Assembly (NCBI RefSeq): GCF_047123305.1
Contig: NZ_CP138918.1
Location: 868,001-932,000, forward strand
Direction of reading: 5' to 3'
DNA: 64,000 nt
Source of the DNA: Thalassobius sp047123305
Lineage (GTDB): Bacteria > Pseudomonadota > Alphaproteobacteria > Rhodobacterales > Rhodobacteraceae
The position numbers and the translations under genes are program-made. This document shows positions 7,890 to 15,464 of the stretch, piece by piece. The notes under the pieces are model-generated. The model had not been told where the DNA came from. It saw only the letters and a program-made list of their open reading frames with translations, and searched no databases. Position 1 is the first letter of the stretch. Each line of letters starts with the position of its first letter.

Positions 7890-9161
7890 TTAACTATTTT
7901 CCCAGAAAACACCCTCTTGGCTGCCAGCAACCAACAGGATGTCCGCGGCTTTGGCAACCTCTTCGGTGATGGCGTTGCCGCTTGCGTCAAGCCAAACAGT
8001 GGGATCGAAATCTTCGCCATTTGTTGCCGCGACCGTCGCAGTGGTTTGATCCCCGTTCAGGCGGGCCACCAACCAATCGCCAATCATCACCGAAGTCTGG
8101 TTGGTCCCAGCATCATAGGTCAGTTCGATGGTCGACAAAGCGTCTGCGGTTTCGACCGTGGGGAAACCGAAGTTATAGCTGCCAGCCACCGCGTGATGGA
8201 TCACCAACTGATCCTCCCCCGTTTGGAAATCGGTTATTTCACCAGACCAGCTGCTTTCCGGTGTGTATTGGGCAATGACATGGAAACTGTCTGCGCCAGT
8301 GCCGCCCGTCACCGTGTCAGCCGCGCCCAGCCATAGGGTATCGTCACCACCTTCCCCATCCATCTCAACGCCAGTGCTATGGGTAAAGAAGCTCAAACCT
8401 GCGGAGTGGTTGCGATATTCATTGTAAAATTCATCGTTTCCACTGAAGAGGTGATCATCACCTTCCCCGCCCAAAACAGTGTCGTGCCCTTCGCTAAGGT
8501 TGAACCATTCTGTCGCGAATATCCAATCGTCCTCCGCTGTGCCCTGCAGCAGTTCAACTTCGGTGGTGCCAAAGGTTGCAAGGTAGGTCGGGGGCAAAAC
8601 ACCAACGGGCCGAAGTTCGTGACGCTCTGGTCCCGCATCACCGTAGCCATCGAAAACAACCGAGATGGTCTGACCTTCCTCCAGTGTCACGTTTGGCAGG
8701 TGGATCAGCGCCGTTGGCCAATCGTTGGCGGCGATATAAAGGCCGGTGCCGTCCTCGCTAAGAAAAAGGTCTATATAGTCCCGTTCGTTGGAACCATTTC
8801 TGACGTCAACCACGTCTTCATCCGGGTTGAAATCGGTGATGACGCCATCAAGGCCATTCACTCCCAGCCGAAAAGTGTCTGAACCTGCGCCCCCGGTAAC
8901 GATGTTGTCTTCGGCAACAACAAGGGTGTCATCACCTTCTCCGCCCACCAAACTGTCGGCCTCTCCAGCGTCGCCAGTCAACAGATCATTGCCGGCACCG
9001 CCAACAAGCAGATGCGCCTCACCTTCGGAGCCGGAAAGGGTCTGGTCTTCTACTGTGTCTTCTTCTGGAATGTCTTCTTCTGCAGTGTCCTGCTCGGTTG
9101 GCAGGAACCCTGCACCAATCAAAAGTGCACTGAAGCCTAGGAGGATCATCAGGGGTGTCAT
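7890..9161 (-). CDS. Membrane-anchored RTX (calcium beta-roll) protein 1
   Basis: 423 residues. An N-terminal hydrophobic segment (about 3-20) is followed by a very acidic spacer (TAEEDIPEEDTVED). Two blocks of RTX nonapeptides (GGxGxDxL type) lie at about 53-97 and 228-293, each followed by an ITDF...EDxxxx motif typical of the end of a beta-roll. The C-terminal 180 residues are clearly paralogous to RTX protein 2 (shared TYDAxxxQTxV, GDQ, WLDxxGNxI). RTX repeats bind calcium and fold outside the cell. There is no type I secretion gene nearby, and the N-terminal segment suggests Sec export or anchoring instead. Substrate and role unknown. No clear Shine-Dalgarno sequence precedes the ATG. 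Confidence 0.8.
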   Translation of the reverse strand: MTPLMILLGFSALLIGAGFLPTEQDTAEEDIPEEDTVEDQTLSGSEGEAHLLVGGAGNDLLTGDAGEADSLVGGEGDDTLVVAEDNIVTGGAGSDTFRLGVNGLDGVITDFNPDEDVVDVRNGSNERDYIDLFLSEDGTGLYIAANDWPTALIHLPNVTLEEGQTISVVFDGYGDAGPERHELRPVGVLPPTYLATFGTTEVELLQGTAEDDWIFATEWFNLSEGHDTVLGGEGDDHLFSGNDEFYNEYRNHSAGLSFFTHSTGVEMDGEGGDDTLWLGAADTVTGGTGADSFHVIAQYTPESSWSGEITDFQTGEDQLVIHHAVAGSYNFGFPTVETADALSTIELTYDAGTNQTSVMIGDWLVARLNGDQTTATVAATNGEDFDPTVWLDASGNAITEEVAKAADILLVAGSQEGVFWENS

Positions 9162-9267
9162 GCCAAATGTCGTAGAAGAGAATTAACTTCCAACAACCTA
9201 GAGACGTTTTGCGGCAATGTTGAGGCTGATTTACAGTCTTTGTGCAGGGGCTTGGGCTGGCGCGGGT

Positions 9268-10098
9268 TTAGCTCGCTTCGCCGACCAGATCCTGCAGGGC
9301 GCGTGCTGTGAGGATGACATGGGCGGCTTCGCCTTCAGTGGTGGGGATCACATTGCCGTCCACATCCAGCCAGACGGGCGCAGCGGGATCAGTTTCACCG
9401 TCATAGAAAGCCACACTCAGATCGCTCTGATCGCCAGTGAGGGTCAGGATGTCCTGGCCACCCAGTTCCACCACCGTTTGGTCGGCAGCAGCGTCATAGG
9501 TCATCAAGAAGCTGTCCACCGCATCTTCGGTGGCAAAGTCCGATGTATAGACACCTTCATGCAGGGCATAATCGATCTCTATCGAGTCCTCAGTGGCGTC
9601 GAAATCCGTGATCTCGGCCGCTTCATGGGTGCCGAAATAGCCCAGCGCGATGGCTTTGAAGGTATCGCCGCCTTCGCCGCCCGTTGCCTGACCGTTGGGA
9701 CCAACATACAGCATGTCATCGCCCGCACCGCCGATCAGCACATCGCCGTCATTGCCGTGCAGGTCCATCTCACCCGGCTGGTGGTTCCAGTCATCGCCAA
9801 AAAAGTCATCGGAGCCGCCGAAGAGCAGATCGTCCCCTGATCCACCCTCCAGCGTGTCTGCTCCGGCTTCGCCGAACAGCGTGTCGTTCCCGGTGCCCCC
9901 ACCCAGAACATCATCGCCGCGCCCGCCCGCCAGATAGACCTCTGGGTCCACCAGTTCGGGTTCATCATCCAAGGCCAAGTCCCCACCGGCCCCGGGGGCG
10001 TTCACATCCTCTGAGAGTGCCTGCTGATCGGACCCCTCCAGATCAGTCAAACCAAACGCACTCGCAAACATCGCACTCAATAAAAACAGAAAGGTCAC
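9268..10098 (-). CDS. Membrane-anchored RTX (calcium beta-roll) protein 2
   Basis: 276 residues from a GTG start at 10096-10098; an in-frame ATG nine codons on (10071) is an alternative. A short hydrophobic N-terminus (residues 2-17) precedes an acidic spacer. RTX nonapeptides cover about 57-146, including GGRGDDVLGG, GEAGADTLEGG and GGAGDDMLY. The C-terminal domain begins at ITDFDATEDSIEI and aligns end to end with the same part of RTX protein 1, which lies 106 bp downstream in the same direction, so the pair probably arose by tandem duplication. The GTG start is supported by a GAGG at 7-nt spacing, which sits inside a leader hairpin (see 10106-10138). Confidence 0.8.
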   Translation of the reverse strand: MTFLFLLSAMFASAFGLTDLEGSDQQALSEDVNAPGAGGDLALDDEPELVDPEVYLAGGRGDDVLGGGTGNDTLFGEAGADTLEGGSGDDLLFGGSDDFFGDDWNHQPGEMDLHGNDGDVLIGGAGDDMLYVGPNGQATGGEGGDTFKAIALGYFGTHEAAEITDFDATEDSIEIDYALHEGVYTSDFATEDAVDSFLMTYDAAADQTVVELGGQDILTLTGDQSDLSVAFYDGETDPAAPVWLDVDGNVIPTTEGEAAHVILTARALQDLVGEAS

Positions 10099-10105
10099 TG
10101 CACTA

Positions 10106-10138
10106 CCTCATATGGATCGTCGTTTTCGACTTATGAGG
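10106..10138 (-). promoter_or_regulatory. Leader hairpin covering the Shine-Dalgarno sequence of RTX gene 2
   Basis: On the minus strand, CCTCATA (10132-10138) and TATGAGG (10106-10112) form a perfect 7-bp stem. Between them GTCG-AAAA-CGAC can form an inner 4-bp stem. The 3' arm contains the GAGG that lies 7 nt before the GTG start of the RTX gene at 10098. The structure would occlude ribosome binding. Regulation by it is inference. Confidence 0.45.
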
Positions 10139-10155
10139 GGACACTAACATATCCT

Positions 10156-10183
10156 TAGGGATCCCTAGAGTCATCTAGATGAC
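10156..10183. promoter_or_regulatory. Two adjacent perfect palindromes upstream of RTX gene 2
   Basis: TAGGGATCCCTA (10156-10167) and GTCATCTAGATGAC (10170-10183) are perfect palindromes of 12 and 14 bp, separated by 2 bp. They lie 58-85 bp upstream of the RTX gene 2 start and about 100 bp upstream of the divergent DUF1643 gene. They look like binding sites of dimeric regulators; I cannot name the regulator. Confidence 0.4.
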
Positions 10184-10282
10184 GACAATCGGCGGCGGAC
10201 CAACAGGGCCAAAGCCCTGCCTTTGCAGGGTTTGGCGCAGGATCGCATTGCACCACTGACGGAATTATGGCCATGTGCGGGG

Positions 10283-10798
10283 ATGATTACGCGCGAATTC
10301 CAGAAGGGCGATGCCCATTCCGTTGCGGTCTATTCGGACTGCGAAAAATACCGCTACCAGCTGACCCGTGTTTGGGATCCGGCGGGGCGCAAGGCCCTGT
10401 TTGTGATGCTGAACCCGTCTACCGCAACCGAGGTTCAGAACGACCCCACGGTGGAACGCTGTGAGCGACGGGCGCGGGCGCTGGGGTTCGGCGCCTTTCG
10501 GGTCACCAATATCTTTGCCTGGCGCGACACCGATCCGCGCGCGATGCGCGCCGCCGAGGATCCGGTTGGCCCCGCCAATGACCAGACCATTCTGGAGGGC
10601 TGTGACTGGGCTGATCAGATCATTGCGGCTTGGGGCAGCCACGGCGATCACCGCAACCACGGCGCTCATATCGCGGGTCTGCTGCGGGGTACCGGCCGAG
10701 AGGTCTATGCGCTGGGGCTGACCAAGGCCGGACACCCTAAACACCCGCTTTATATCGCCTACACGCAGCAGCCGGAATTGTGGCAGATCCCCGCCTGA
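10283..10798 (+). CDS. DUF1643 domain protein
   Basis: 171 residues of the DUF1643 family, with the family signature LFVMLNPSTA near residue 40, followed by DPTVERC, GFGAFRVTNIFAWR and a central AWGSHG block. Members are single-domain proteins of unknown biochemical function found in bacteria and phages. I start at the ATG at 10283; the frame is open to 10223 but the extra 20 residues do not resemble the family. Followed after 10 bp by the DUF5665 gene, in the same direction, with GGAGG between, so the two are likely co-transcribed. Confidence 0.85.
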   Translation: MITREFQKGDAHSVAVYSDCEKYRYQLTRVWDPAGRKALFVMLNPSTATEVQNDPTVERCERRARALGFGAFRVTNIFAWRDTDPRAMRAAEDPVGPANDQTILEGCDWADQIIAAWGSHGDHRNHGAHIAGLLRGTGREVYALGLTKAGHPKHPLYIAYTQQPELWQIPA

Positions 10799-10808
10799 AG
10801 GAGGCCCG

Positions 10809-11153
10809 ATGACCGAACCAACCAACGCTCCCCTCTCTGCCCCCTACCCCGCGCCATTGTCCGAGGCCGAGGTCAAAGCGCAGGAAACCCTGACCCGCCT
10901 GACGGACGAGGTTGAGAAGCTGAACAGCCACCGTTTTATCGCGGTACAGAACTCGATCTGGCGGCTGATCGGCTTTCAGTTTCTGCGCGGCCTTGCCTTT
11001 GGTCTGGGCTCCGTGATCGGTGCGACGCTACTGGTGTCGATCATTGGTTGGTGGCTGTCACAGTTCGAGTTTCTGCCGGTGATCGGAGACTGGATGGTGA
11101 TCTTGGCAGATGAGTTCGACCGCGCCATCGGCACTGAACAGACAGGCCAGTGA
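10809..11153 (+). CDS. DUF5665 domain membrane protein
   Basis: 114 residues. A proline-rich N-terminus is followed by a helical segment (LTDEVEKLNSHRF), the family core QNSIWRLIGFQFLRGLAFGLGSVIGATLL, and one or two membrane segments (about residues 60-95). DUF5665 proteins are small membrane proteins of unknown function common in alphaproteobacteria. A GGAGG Shine-Dalgarno sequence lies just before the ATG. It is the second gene of a likely two-gene unit with DUF1643. A role near division or the envelope cannot be read from sequence. Confidence 0.85.
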   Translation: MTEPTNAPLSAPYPAPLSEAEVKAQETLTRLTDEVEKLNSHRFIAVQNSIWRLIGFQFLRGLAFGLGSVIGATLLVSIIGWWLSQFEFLPVIGDWMVILADEFDRAIGTEQTGQ

Positions 11154-11276
11154 GACGGGCCAGCGCACCGTGACCTTCAGCAGCGGTTAACCATCAGATC
11201 GAACGGGTTTTGACCTACCAGGCCTGATCCCCCACACTTTCACCCCTCAGTTCAGAGGTGACTTGCGGGATTCGGT

Positions 11277-12233
11277 ATGTGGCTTGTGGCAGGCATGTTA
11301 GGCGCAATGATGGCGGGCGTGGCGCTGGCCGGTTTTGCCACGTCCCCGGATATGGAGGATGTCGAAAACAACCCGTCCGAGGAGGATGAGGCGCAGCTGC
11401 CCTCGGATGGTTTCGGCGCGCCAGCCACCGATATGTTTGACAGCATGTTCCCCCCCGACGACGGTTCCTCCGCCTCCCCTGCGACGCTGCCCATTCAGGA
11501 AGACTGGACCACCGCCTCTGATCTGGCACCGGTAAATGGCAGCCTGGACGCCGATATCATTGCCGGCAGCGATTTTGACGACCTGCTGATGGGCCATGCG
11601 GGCGACGACCAGATCCACGGCTATGACGGGAACGACCAGATTCGCGGAGGCGACGGGGCGGATGACCTGCTGGGCGGCGACGGTGCGGACGCACTGTTTG
11701 GCGGCCTGGATGCCGACGACCTGCAGGGCGGCAGCGGTGCCGACACGCTGCATGGCGGCGATGGGGCGGATGCGTTAAGCGGCGGCAAAGGTGGGGATGC
11801 CCTGCATGGCGGGCTGGGGGATGATGTCCTGCGCGGCGATGACGGCTCTGACACGCTGTTCGGGGGCTGGGGCAACGACACGCTGACGGGGGCAGGCGAC
11901 GATGTGCTTGATTTCCTCAACGGGGGCGGTGGGGACGATCAAATCACCTTTGGTTCTGGCGATATTGTCAGTTCCGGGGCGGGTGCGGATTGGATGATTG
12001 CAGAGTCCGCGACCGCCAGTGCGCAGGTGATGGATTTTGATACCGGCGAGGACACGCTTGTGCTGGTTTATGACGACAGTGCAGGCCCGGCCCCGATGCT
12101 TAGCGTTGCGCCCGATGCGGCCGACCCTGACGACCTGATTGTCTTCCTCGACGGGGAAGAGGTGGCGTTACTTCATGGCGTTGGCGAAAGCGCCGTGGCC
12201 GATATTCGGCTAATCCCTCAGTCACGCGCCTGA
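11277..12233 (+). CDS. Membrane-anchored RTX (calcium beta-roll) protein 3
   Basis: 318 residues. The N-terminal hydrophobic segment (about 2-20, rich in Gly, Met and Ala) is followed by an acidic, Pro-rich spacer to about residue 90. Roughly a dozen consecutive GGxGxDxL nonapeptides occupy about 95-225, the most regular array of the three RTX proteins in this window. A short domain follows, beginning VMDFDTGEDTLVL, with an acidic segment DAADPDDLIVFLDGEEVALL. The C-terminus is unlike that of RTX proteins 1 and 2. A calcium-binding beta-roll exposed outside the inner membrane is inferred. There is no secretion gene beside it. Confidence 0.8.
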   Translation: MWLVAGMLGAMMAGVALAGFATSPDMEDVENNPSEEDEAQLPSDGFGAPATDMFDSMFPPDDGSSASPATLPIQEDWTTASDLAPVNGSLDADIIAGSDFDDLLMGHAGDDQIHGYDGNDQIRGGDGADDLLGGDGADALFGGLDADDLQGGSGADTLHGGDGADALSGGKGGDALHGGLGDDVLRGDDGSDTLFGGWGNDTLTGAGDDVLDFLNGGGGDDQITFGSGDIVSSGAGADWMIAESATASAQVMDFDTGEDTLVLVYDDSAGPAPMLSVAPDAADPDDLIVFLDGEEVALLHGVGESAVADIRLIPQSRA

Positions 12234-12262
12234 CCCCAAGCGCCCTTGTGCTGTCCCTGATA

Positions 12263-12292
12263 CAGCCGCAACCGGCTGCATAGGCCTTTTTT
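12263..12292 (+). terminator. Possible terminator after RTX gene 3
   Basis: CAGCCG (12263-12268) and CGGCTG (12273-12278) form a perfect 6-bp stem with a CAAC loop; a run of six T follows at 12287-12292. The 8-nt gap between stem and T run makes it weak. Confidence 0.35.
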
Positions 12293-12422
12293 ACTTCCCT
12301 TTCAGCGCAAATTCCCCTATCAGCGCGCATCGCTTCTGCCGATGCAGCGCGATTCCTCCATAGGACCTTGTCTGGACGACATCCCGGCTTGTGCCCTGAA
12401 CCCTCTAACTAGGAGAAACCCG

Positions 12423-12692
12423 ATGTCGATCACCGTTGAAGAAAAAGCCCGCGTCATGAAAGAATTCGCAACCAAAGAAGGCGACACCGGTTCGCCCGAA
12501 GTACAGGTTGCTATTCTGTCCTCGCGCATCGCGACCCTGACCGAGCACTTCAAAACCCACAAAAAAGACAACCACGGCCGCCGTGGTCTTCTGATGATGG
12601 TTGCTCAGCGCCGTAAGCTGCTGGACTACCTGAAGGGTAAAGACGAAGCCCGTTACGCTGACCTGATCAAACGTCTGGGCCTGCGTCGCTAA
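12423..12692 (+). CDS. rpsO: 30S ribosomal protein S15
   Basis: 89 residues, the standard length, with the family blocks GDTGSPEVQVA, LTEHFKTHKKDNHGRRGL and RRKLLDYLK. S15 binds the 16S rRNA central domain early in assembly. The ATG at 12423 follows TAGGAGAAACCC, a good Shine-Dalgarno sequence. pnp usually comes directly after rpsO; here it lies 4.5 kb further on and a strong terminator closes rpsO. Confidence 0.97.
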   Translation: MSITVEEKARVMKEFATKEGDTGSPEVQVAILSSRIATLTEHFKTHKKDNHGRRGLLMMVAQRRKLLDYLKGKDEARYADLIKRLGLRR

Positions 12693-12718
12693 GGTTTTCG
12701 GATCTTCACGATCCAAAG

Positions 12719-12747
12719 AAACGCCCACTCTTCGGAGTGGGCGTTTT
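12719..12747 (+). terminator. Rho-independent terminator of rpsO
   Basis: A perfect 12-bp stem, AAACGCCCACTC and GAGTGGGCGTTT, closed by a TTCG tetraloop, followed by T. It lies 27 bp after rpsO and also just beyond the convergent decarboxylase gene. Confidence 0.9.
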
Positions 12748-12757
12748 ACGTTTTAAC

Positions 12758-14104
12758 TCAACCGTTTGGCCCAATGCGGCGCAGCAGAGCAATCAACCGG
12801 TCGACGTTTTCCTGTTCCGTGCGGAAGGAGGACAGGCTGATCCGAAACGCCGGTCGGCCTTGCCAGACGGTGCCGCCGAACCAGACCTCGCCGCTGTTTT
12901 GCACCTGCTGTAATACCCGCGCCGTAGCCGCATCATCCGTTCCGCGCACCAGCACTTGGTTCAGAACCACACGGTTCAACACATCAAATCCTGCGTCCTG
13001 CAACGCCGCGCCAATCTGCTGCGCCTGGGCATGGTGTTTCTCAACCAGCGCGGCCACACCTTGACGCCCCAGGCTGCGCAACGCAGCCCAGATCGGGATA
13101 CCGCGCGCACGGCGGGAAAACTCCAGCGTCAGGTTTTTCTGCGAATCTGCGGAAGCCGTGGAATAAGCCGCGTCGGAGTTCATCACCCGCGCCAAGGCCT
13201 GCGGATCGCGGCAGATCGCCATTGCCCCGTCATAGGGGGTGTTCAGCCATTTGTGCCCATCGGTGGTCCAGCTGTCCGCGCCTTCGATACCCTCTGTCAG
13301 CCCCTTCAACGCCGAGGCCCGCGCCCAGAGGCCAAAGGCCCCATCCACATGCACCCAAGCACCCGCCGCTTTGGCAACGGGGATGATCTCGGCAAAGTGG
13401 TCAAACTCCCCCGTGTTCACCTCACCTGCCTGAAGGATAAGGATGGTTTTGTCGTCGAGTTGCGGCATTTCGGCAGGGATCAAACGCCCTTCGGCATCAA
13501 CCGGCACCTTGATGACATTCGCCCAGCCAAACCCAAGGATCTGCAGGGCTTTGCGCACGGTGACATGAGCGGTTTCTGGTACCACGACTTTCACTTCGGG
13601 TGCGCCCATAAGACCCTGTTCGGCATAGTCCCACCCCTGCCGTGCCAGAACATCGGCCCGTGCCGCGGCCAGGGCGCTAAGCCCACAAGCCGTCGCCGAA
13701 GTCCCAAAGGCAACAGCCGCCTCCCGTGGCAGATCCAGCACCTCCAACAGCCACTTCGCCGCCTGTTTCTCGATCGCATCTGCCGCTGGGCTGCCATCAA
13801 AGGTCGAGGCACATTGATCCCACGCCCCCGCCAGCCGTTCCGCAGCTGCGGCCGCAGGCAGGGTCGCACCGATCACAAAACCGAAATAATTCGGGCCGTT
13901 GTTCACCACCGTCGCTGGCGAGCCATGCCGGTCCATGAGCGCCAAGGTGTCGACTGCGGGATGGCCTTGTTCAGGCAACAGCTCGTCAAACTCTGCCAGG
14001 GCAGAAATCGCCTCAGCCGACGGGAAAACCCGCTGTGTGGCAACGCCCGATACATAGTGGCGCGCGCGACGGTCCGCTTCTTCTAGCAACTCAAGCTCAT
14101 TCAT
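12758..14104 (-). CDS. PLP-dependent decarboxylase, group II (aromatic/glutamate decarboxylase-like)
   Basis: 448 residues. Fold-type I PLP enzyme of the group II decarboxylase family. The PLP lysine is Lys285 in TTDGHKWLN; His180 (PETAH) is in place to stack on the cofactor, and HVDGAFG (about 252-258) holds the Asp that binds the pyridine nitrogen. GTSATACGLSALAAAR is the phosphate-binding segment. Substrate cannot be read; aromatic amino acids, aspartate or glutamate are all known for the family, and some members act as aldehyde synthases or lyases. The gene is divergent from an ArsR-type regulator 58 bp away, with TCTATAT repeats between them, so it is probably the regulated target. Confidence 0.85.
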   Translation of the reverse strand: MNELELLEEADRRARHYVSGVATQRVFPSAEAISALAEFDELLPEQGHPAVDTLALMDRHGSPATVVNNGPNYFGFVIGATLPAAAAAERLAGAWDQCASTFDGSPAADAIEKQAAKWLLEVLDLPREAAVAFGTSATACGLSALAAARADVLARQGWDYAEQGLMGAPEVKVVVPETAHVTVRKALQILGFGWANVIKVPVDAEGRLIPAEMPQLDDKTILILQAGEVNTGEFDHFAEIIPVAKAAGAWVHVDGAFGLWARASALKGLTEGIEGADSWTTDGHKWLNTPYDGAMAICRDPQALARVMNSDAAYSTASADSQKNLTLEFSRRARGIPIWAALRSLGRQGVAALVEKHHAQAQQIGAALQDAGFDVLNRVVLNQVLVRGTDDAATARVLQQVQNSGEVWFGGTVWQGRPAFRISLSSFRTEQENVDRLIALLRRIGPNG

Positions 14105-14125
14105 GGCATTGTCCCAACATGCGAA

Positions 14126-14164
14126 TCTATATCGAAGAAAAGCTATATAGAGAGATTTCTATAT
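14126..14164. promoter_or_regulatory. Candidate operator of the ArsR-type regulator
   Basis: TCTATAT (14126-14132) and ATATAGA (14145-14151) form a perfect 7-bp inverted repeat with a 12-bp spacer. A third copy of TCTATAT (14158-14164) overlaps the regulator's start codon. The element lies between two divergent starts. ArsR-type repressors usually bind A/T-rich inverted repeats in their own promoter, so autoregulation plus control of the decarboxylase is the likely reading. Confidence 0.55.
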
Positions 14165-14492
14165 GAGCAACGGATTTGTCGACATGGTGCCAGCACTGCG
14201 TGCTTTGGCCAATCCGCATCGTGCGCAGATCATGGACTGGCTGCTGGATCCGCTGTGCCATTTCCCGCCACAACGGGATGGCTGCCGGTTGAAGGATGGG
14301 GTGTGCGTCGGCTTTATCACCGACAAGACCGGCCTGACCCAACCCACGGTCACCAGCCATATGAAAGCGCTGGAAGCGGCGGGGCTGGTCAGTTCAAAAA
14401 AGATCAAGAACTGGGTGTTCTACAAGGCGGATGTGGCACGGCTCCAGACATTGTCGCAGGGGTTTGACCAACGTGAGACAGCGCAGGGCTAG
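14163..14492 (+). CDS. ArsR-family winged-helix transcriptional regulator
   Basis: 109 residues with a winged-helix domain; the recognition helix is in KTGLTQPTVTSHMKALEAAG (about residues 55-74). Three cysteines (Cys32, Cys41, Cys48) lie between the first helix and the helix-turn-helix, in DPLCHFPPQRDGCRLKDGVCVGF. Such clusters can bind metal or react with oxidants in ArsR proteins, but no classical CVC metal motif is present, so the signal is unknown. The start ATG lies within a TCTATAT element, which suggests autorepression. Divergent from the PLP decarboxylase. Confidence 0.85.
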   Translation: MSNGFVDMVPALRALANPHRAQIMDWLLDPLCHFPPQRDGCRLKDGVCVGFITDKTGLTQPTVTSHMKALEAAGLVSSKKIKNWVFYKADVARLQTLSQGFDQRETAQG

Positions 14493-14622
14493 GCCCGTTA
14501 CCGTCGCGTCCCGGAGGAAGTTGACGCCAAGTCTACGGTGACAGGTCCTGTCTGTTTGCTAGATTTCTTGCCTGACCCCGTGGGCGCAACCCTGCCCTCG
14601 GGACGATTTGGGAGGATCAGTC

Positions 14623-15342
14623 ATGGGACCAACGCTGCGCGTTTTGATGAACATGGGCACTTTGCACCGCCTGCTGCCGCTTTGGATTGCGGGGGTGGTG
14701 GCCGCTGTTGTGTTCTGGACACCCTGGTTGTTGCTGGCCTTGGTCTATGGCGCGGTGATGCAGTTCTTTGTCGAATATGCCATGCACCGGTTCCTGCTGC
14801 ACCGTGAACCGCCCACCGATCAAAGCCCCTTTAACGAGCTTTATCGCAGTCATATCGGACACCACGAATTTCCCAATGACCCCGAGTTTTTTACCGGTGA
14901 TCAACACTGGTACCCGGTCAAGTTCGCCTCGAAGTCCCTTGTGGTGCACTTCCTTATTCTCTGGCCTTTCGTAGGTTGGCAGATGGCGCTGCTGTTTCCT
15001 TTTTTGGCGCTGACGGTTGGGTCCGTTTCGGCCTTCACCTTCTATGAGTACTGCCACACGCTGGCGCATCTGAACGTGCCGAAGGGCTGGTTTGGCGAAC
15101 GGGTGACCCGCAGCCATCTGCGCCATCACTTCAATGATCACGAAGCCACCTACCATGTGAGCTTTGGCATGGAATGGATTGACCGGCTGTTCGGCACCAA
15201 ATACGACCGCGCCGCCGCCAAAGAGCGGTTTGACCGCGACACCATCCTGTCGATGGGTATGAACCCGGACGACCTGCGGCTGGTAACAGCGCGCAAAGCT
15301 TTTGGGATCAAGGGCCACCCGACGCGCCGGAAAGAGGCCTGA
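14623..15342 (+). CDS. Sterol desaturase/fatty acid hydroxylase superfamily membrane protein
   Basis: 239 residues, with four hydrophobic stretches and the eight-histidine di-iron pattern of this superfamily: HRFLLH, HIGHHEF, HTLAH and HLRHHFNDHEATYH. Members hydroxylate or desaturate membrane lipids, sterols or carotenoids using oxygen. In marine alphaproteobacteria substrates include fatty acyl chains of ornithine lipids or lipid A, but nothing here fixes the substrate. The ATG at 14623 follows GGAGGA at 14611-14616; an ATG at 14608 overlaps that sequence and is less likely. Confidence 0.85.
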   Translation: MGPTLRVLMNMGTLHRLLPLWIAGVVAAVVFWTPWLLLALVYGAVMQFFVEYAMHRFLLHREPPTDQSPFNELYRSHIGHHEFPNDPEFFTGDQHWYPVKFASKSLVVHFLILWPFVGWQMALLFPFLALTVGSVSAFTFYEYCHTLAHLNVPKGWFGERVTRSHLRHHFNDHEATYHVSFGMEWIDRLFGTKYDRAAAKERFDRDTILSMGMNPDDLRLVTARKAFGIKGHPTRRKEA

Positions 15343-15367
15343 CCACGTCCCTTCACGCCCCGCTTAG

Positions 15368-15398
15368 CAAAACCCCGCCACCTTGTGTGTGGGGTTTG
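15368..15398 (+). terminator. Likely terminator after the hydroxylase gene
   Basis: AAACCCC (15370-15376) pairs with GGGGTTT (15391-15397), followed by GTCATTT. It separates the hydroxylase gene from the COG0523 GTPase gene. Confidence 0.6.
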
Positions 15399-15424
15399 TC
15401 ATTTGGGTTGTGTTTACCTTCGAA

Positions 15425-15442
15425 TTGTTATGTTATCACATC
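15425..15442. promoter_or_regulatory. Possible Zur-type site upstream of the COG0523 GTPase
   Basis: TTGTTATGTTATCACATC lies 23-40 bp before the ATG at 15465. It has the GTTAT...ATNAC look of alphaproteobacterial Zur boxes, but the half-sites match each other only partly (5 of 7 positions). Assigned mainly because zinc-dependent COG0523 genes are often Zur targets. Confidence 0.3.
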
Positions 15443-15464
15443 CCGAATCAAAAAAGGTGCGCCC

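Noticed and set aside
7890..12233. RTX genes as a secreted toxin system
   Set aside because: There is no HlyB/HlyD-type exporter, acyltransferase or toxin domain nearby, and the proteins have N-terminal hydrophobic segments instead.
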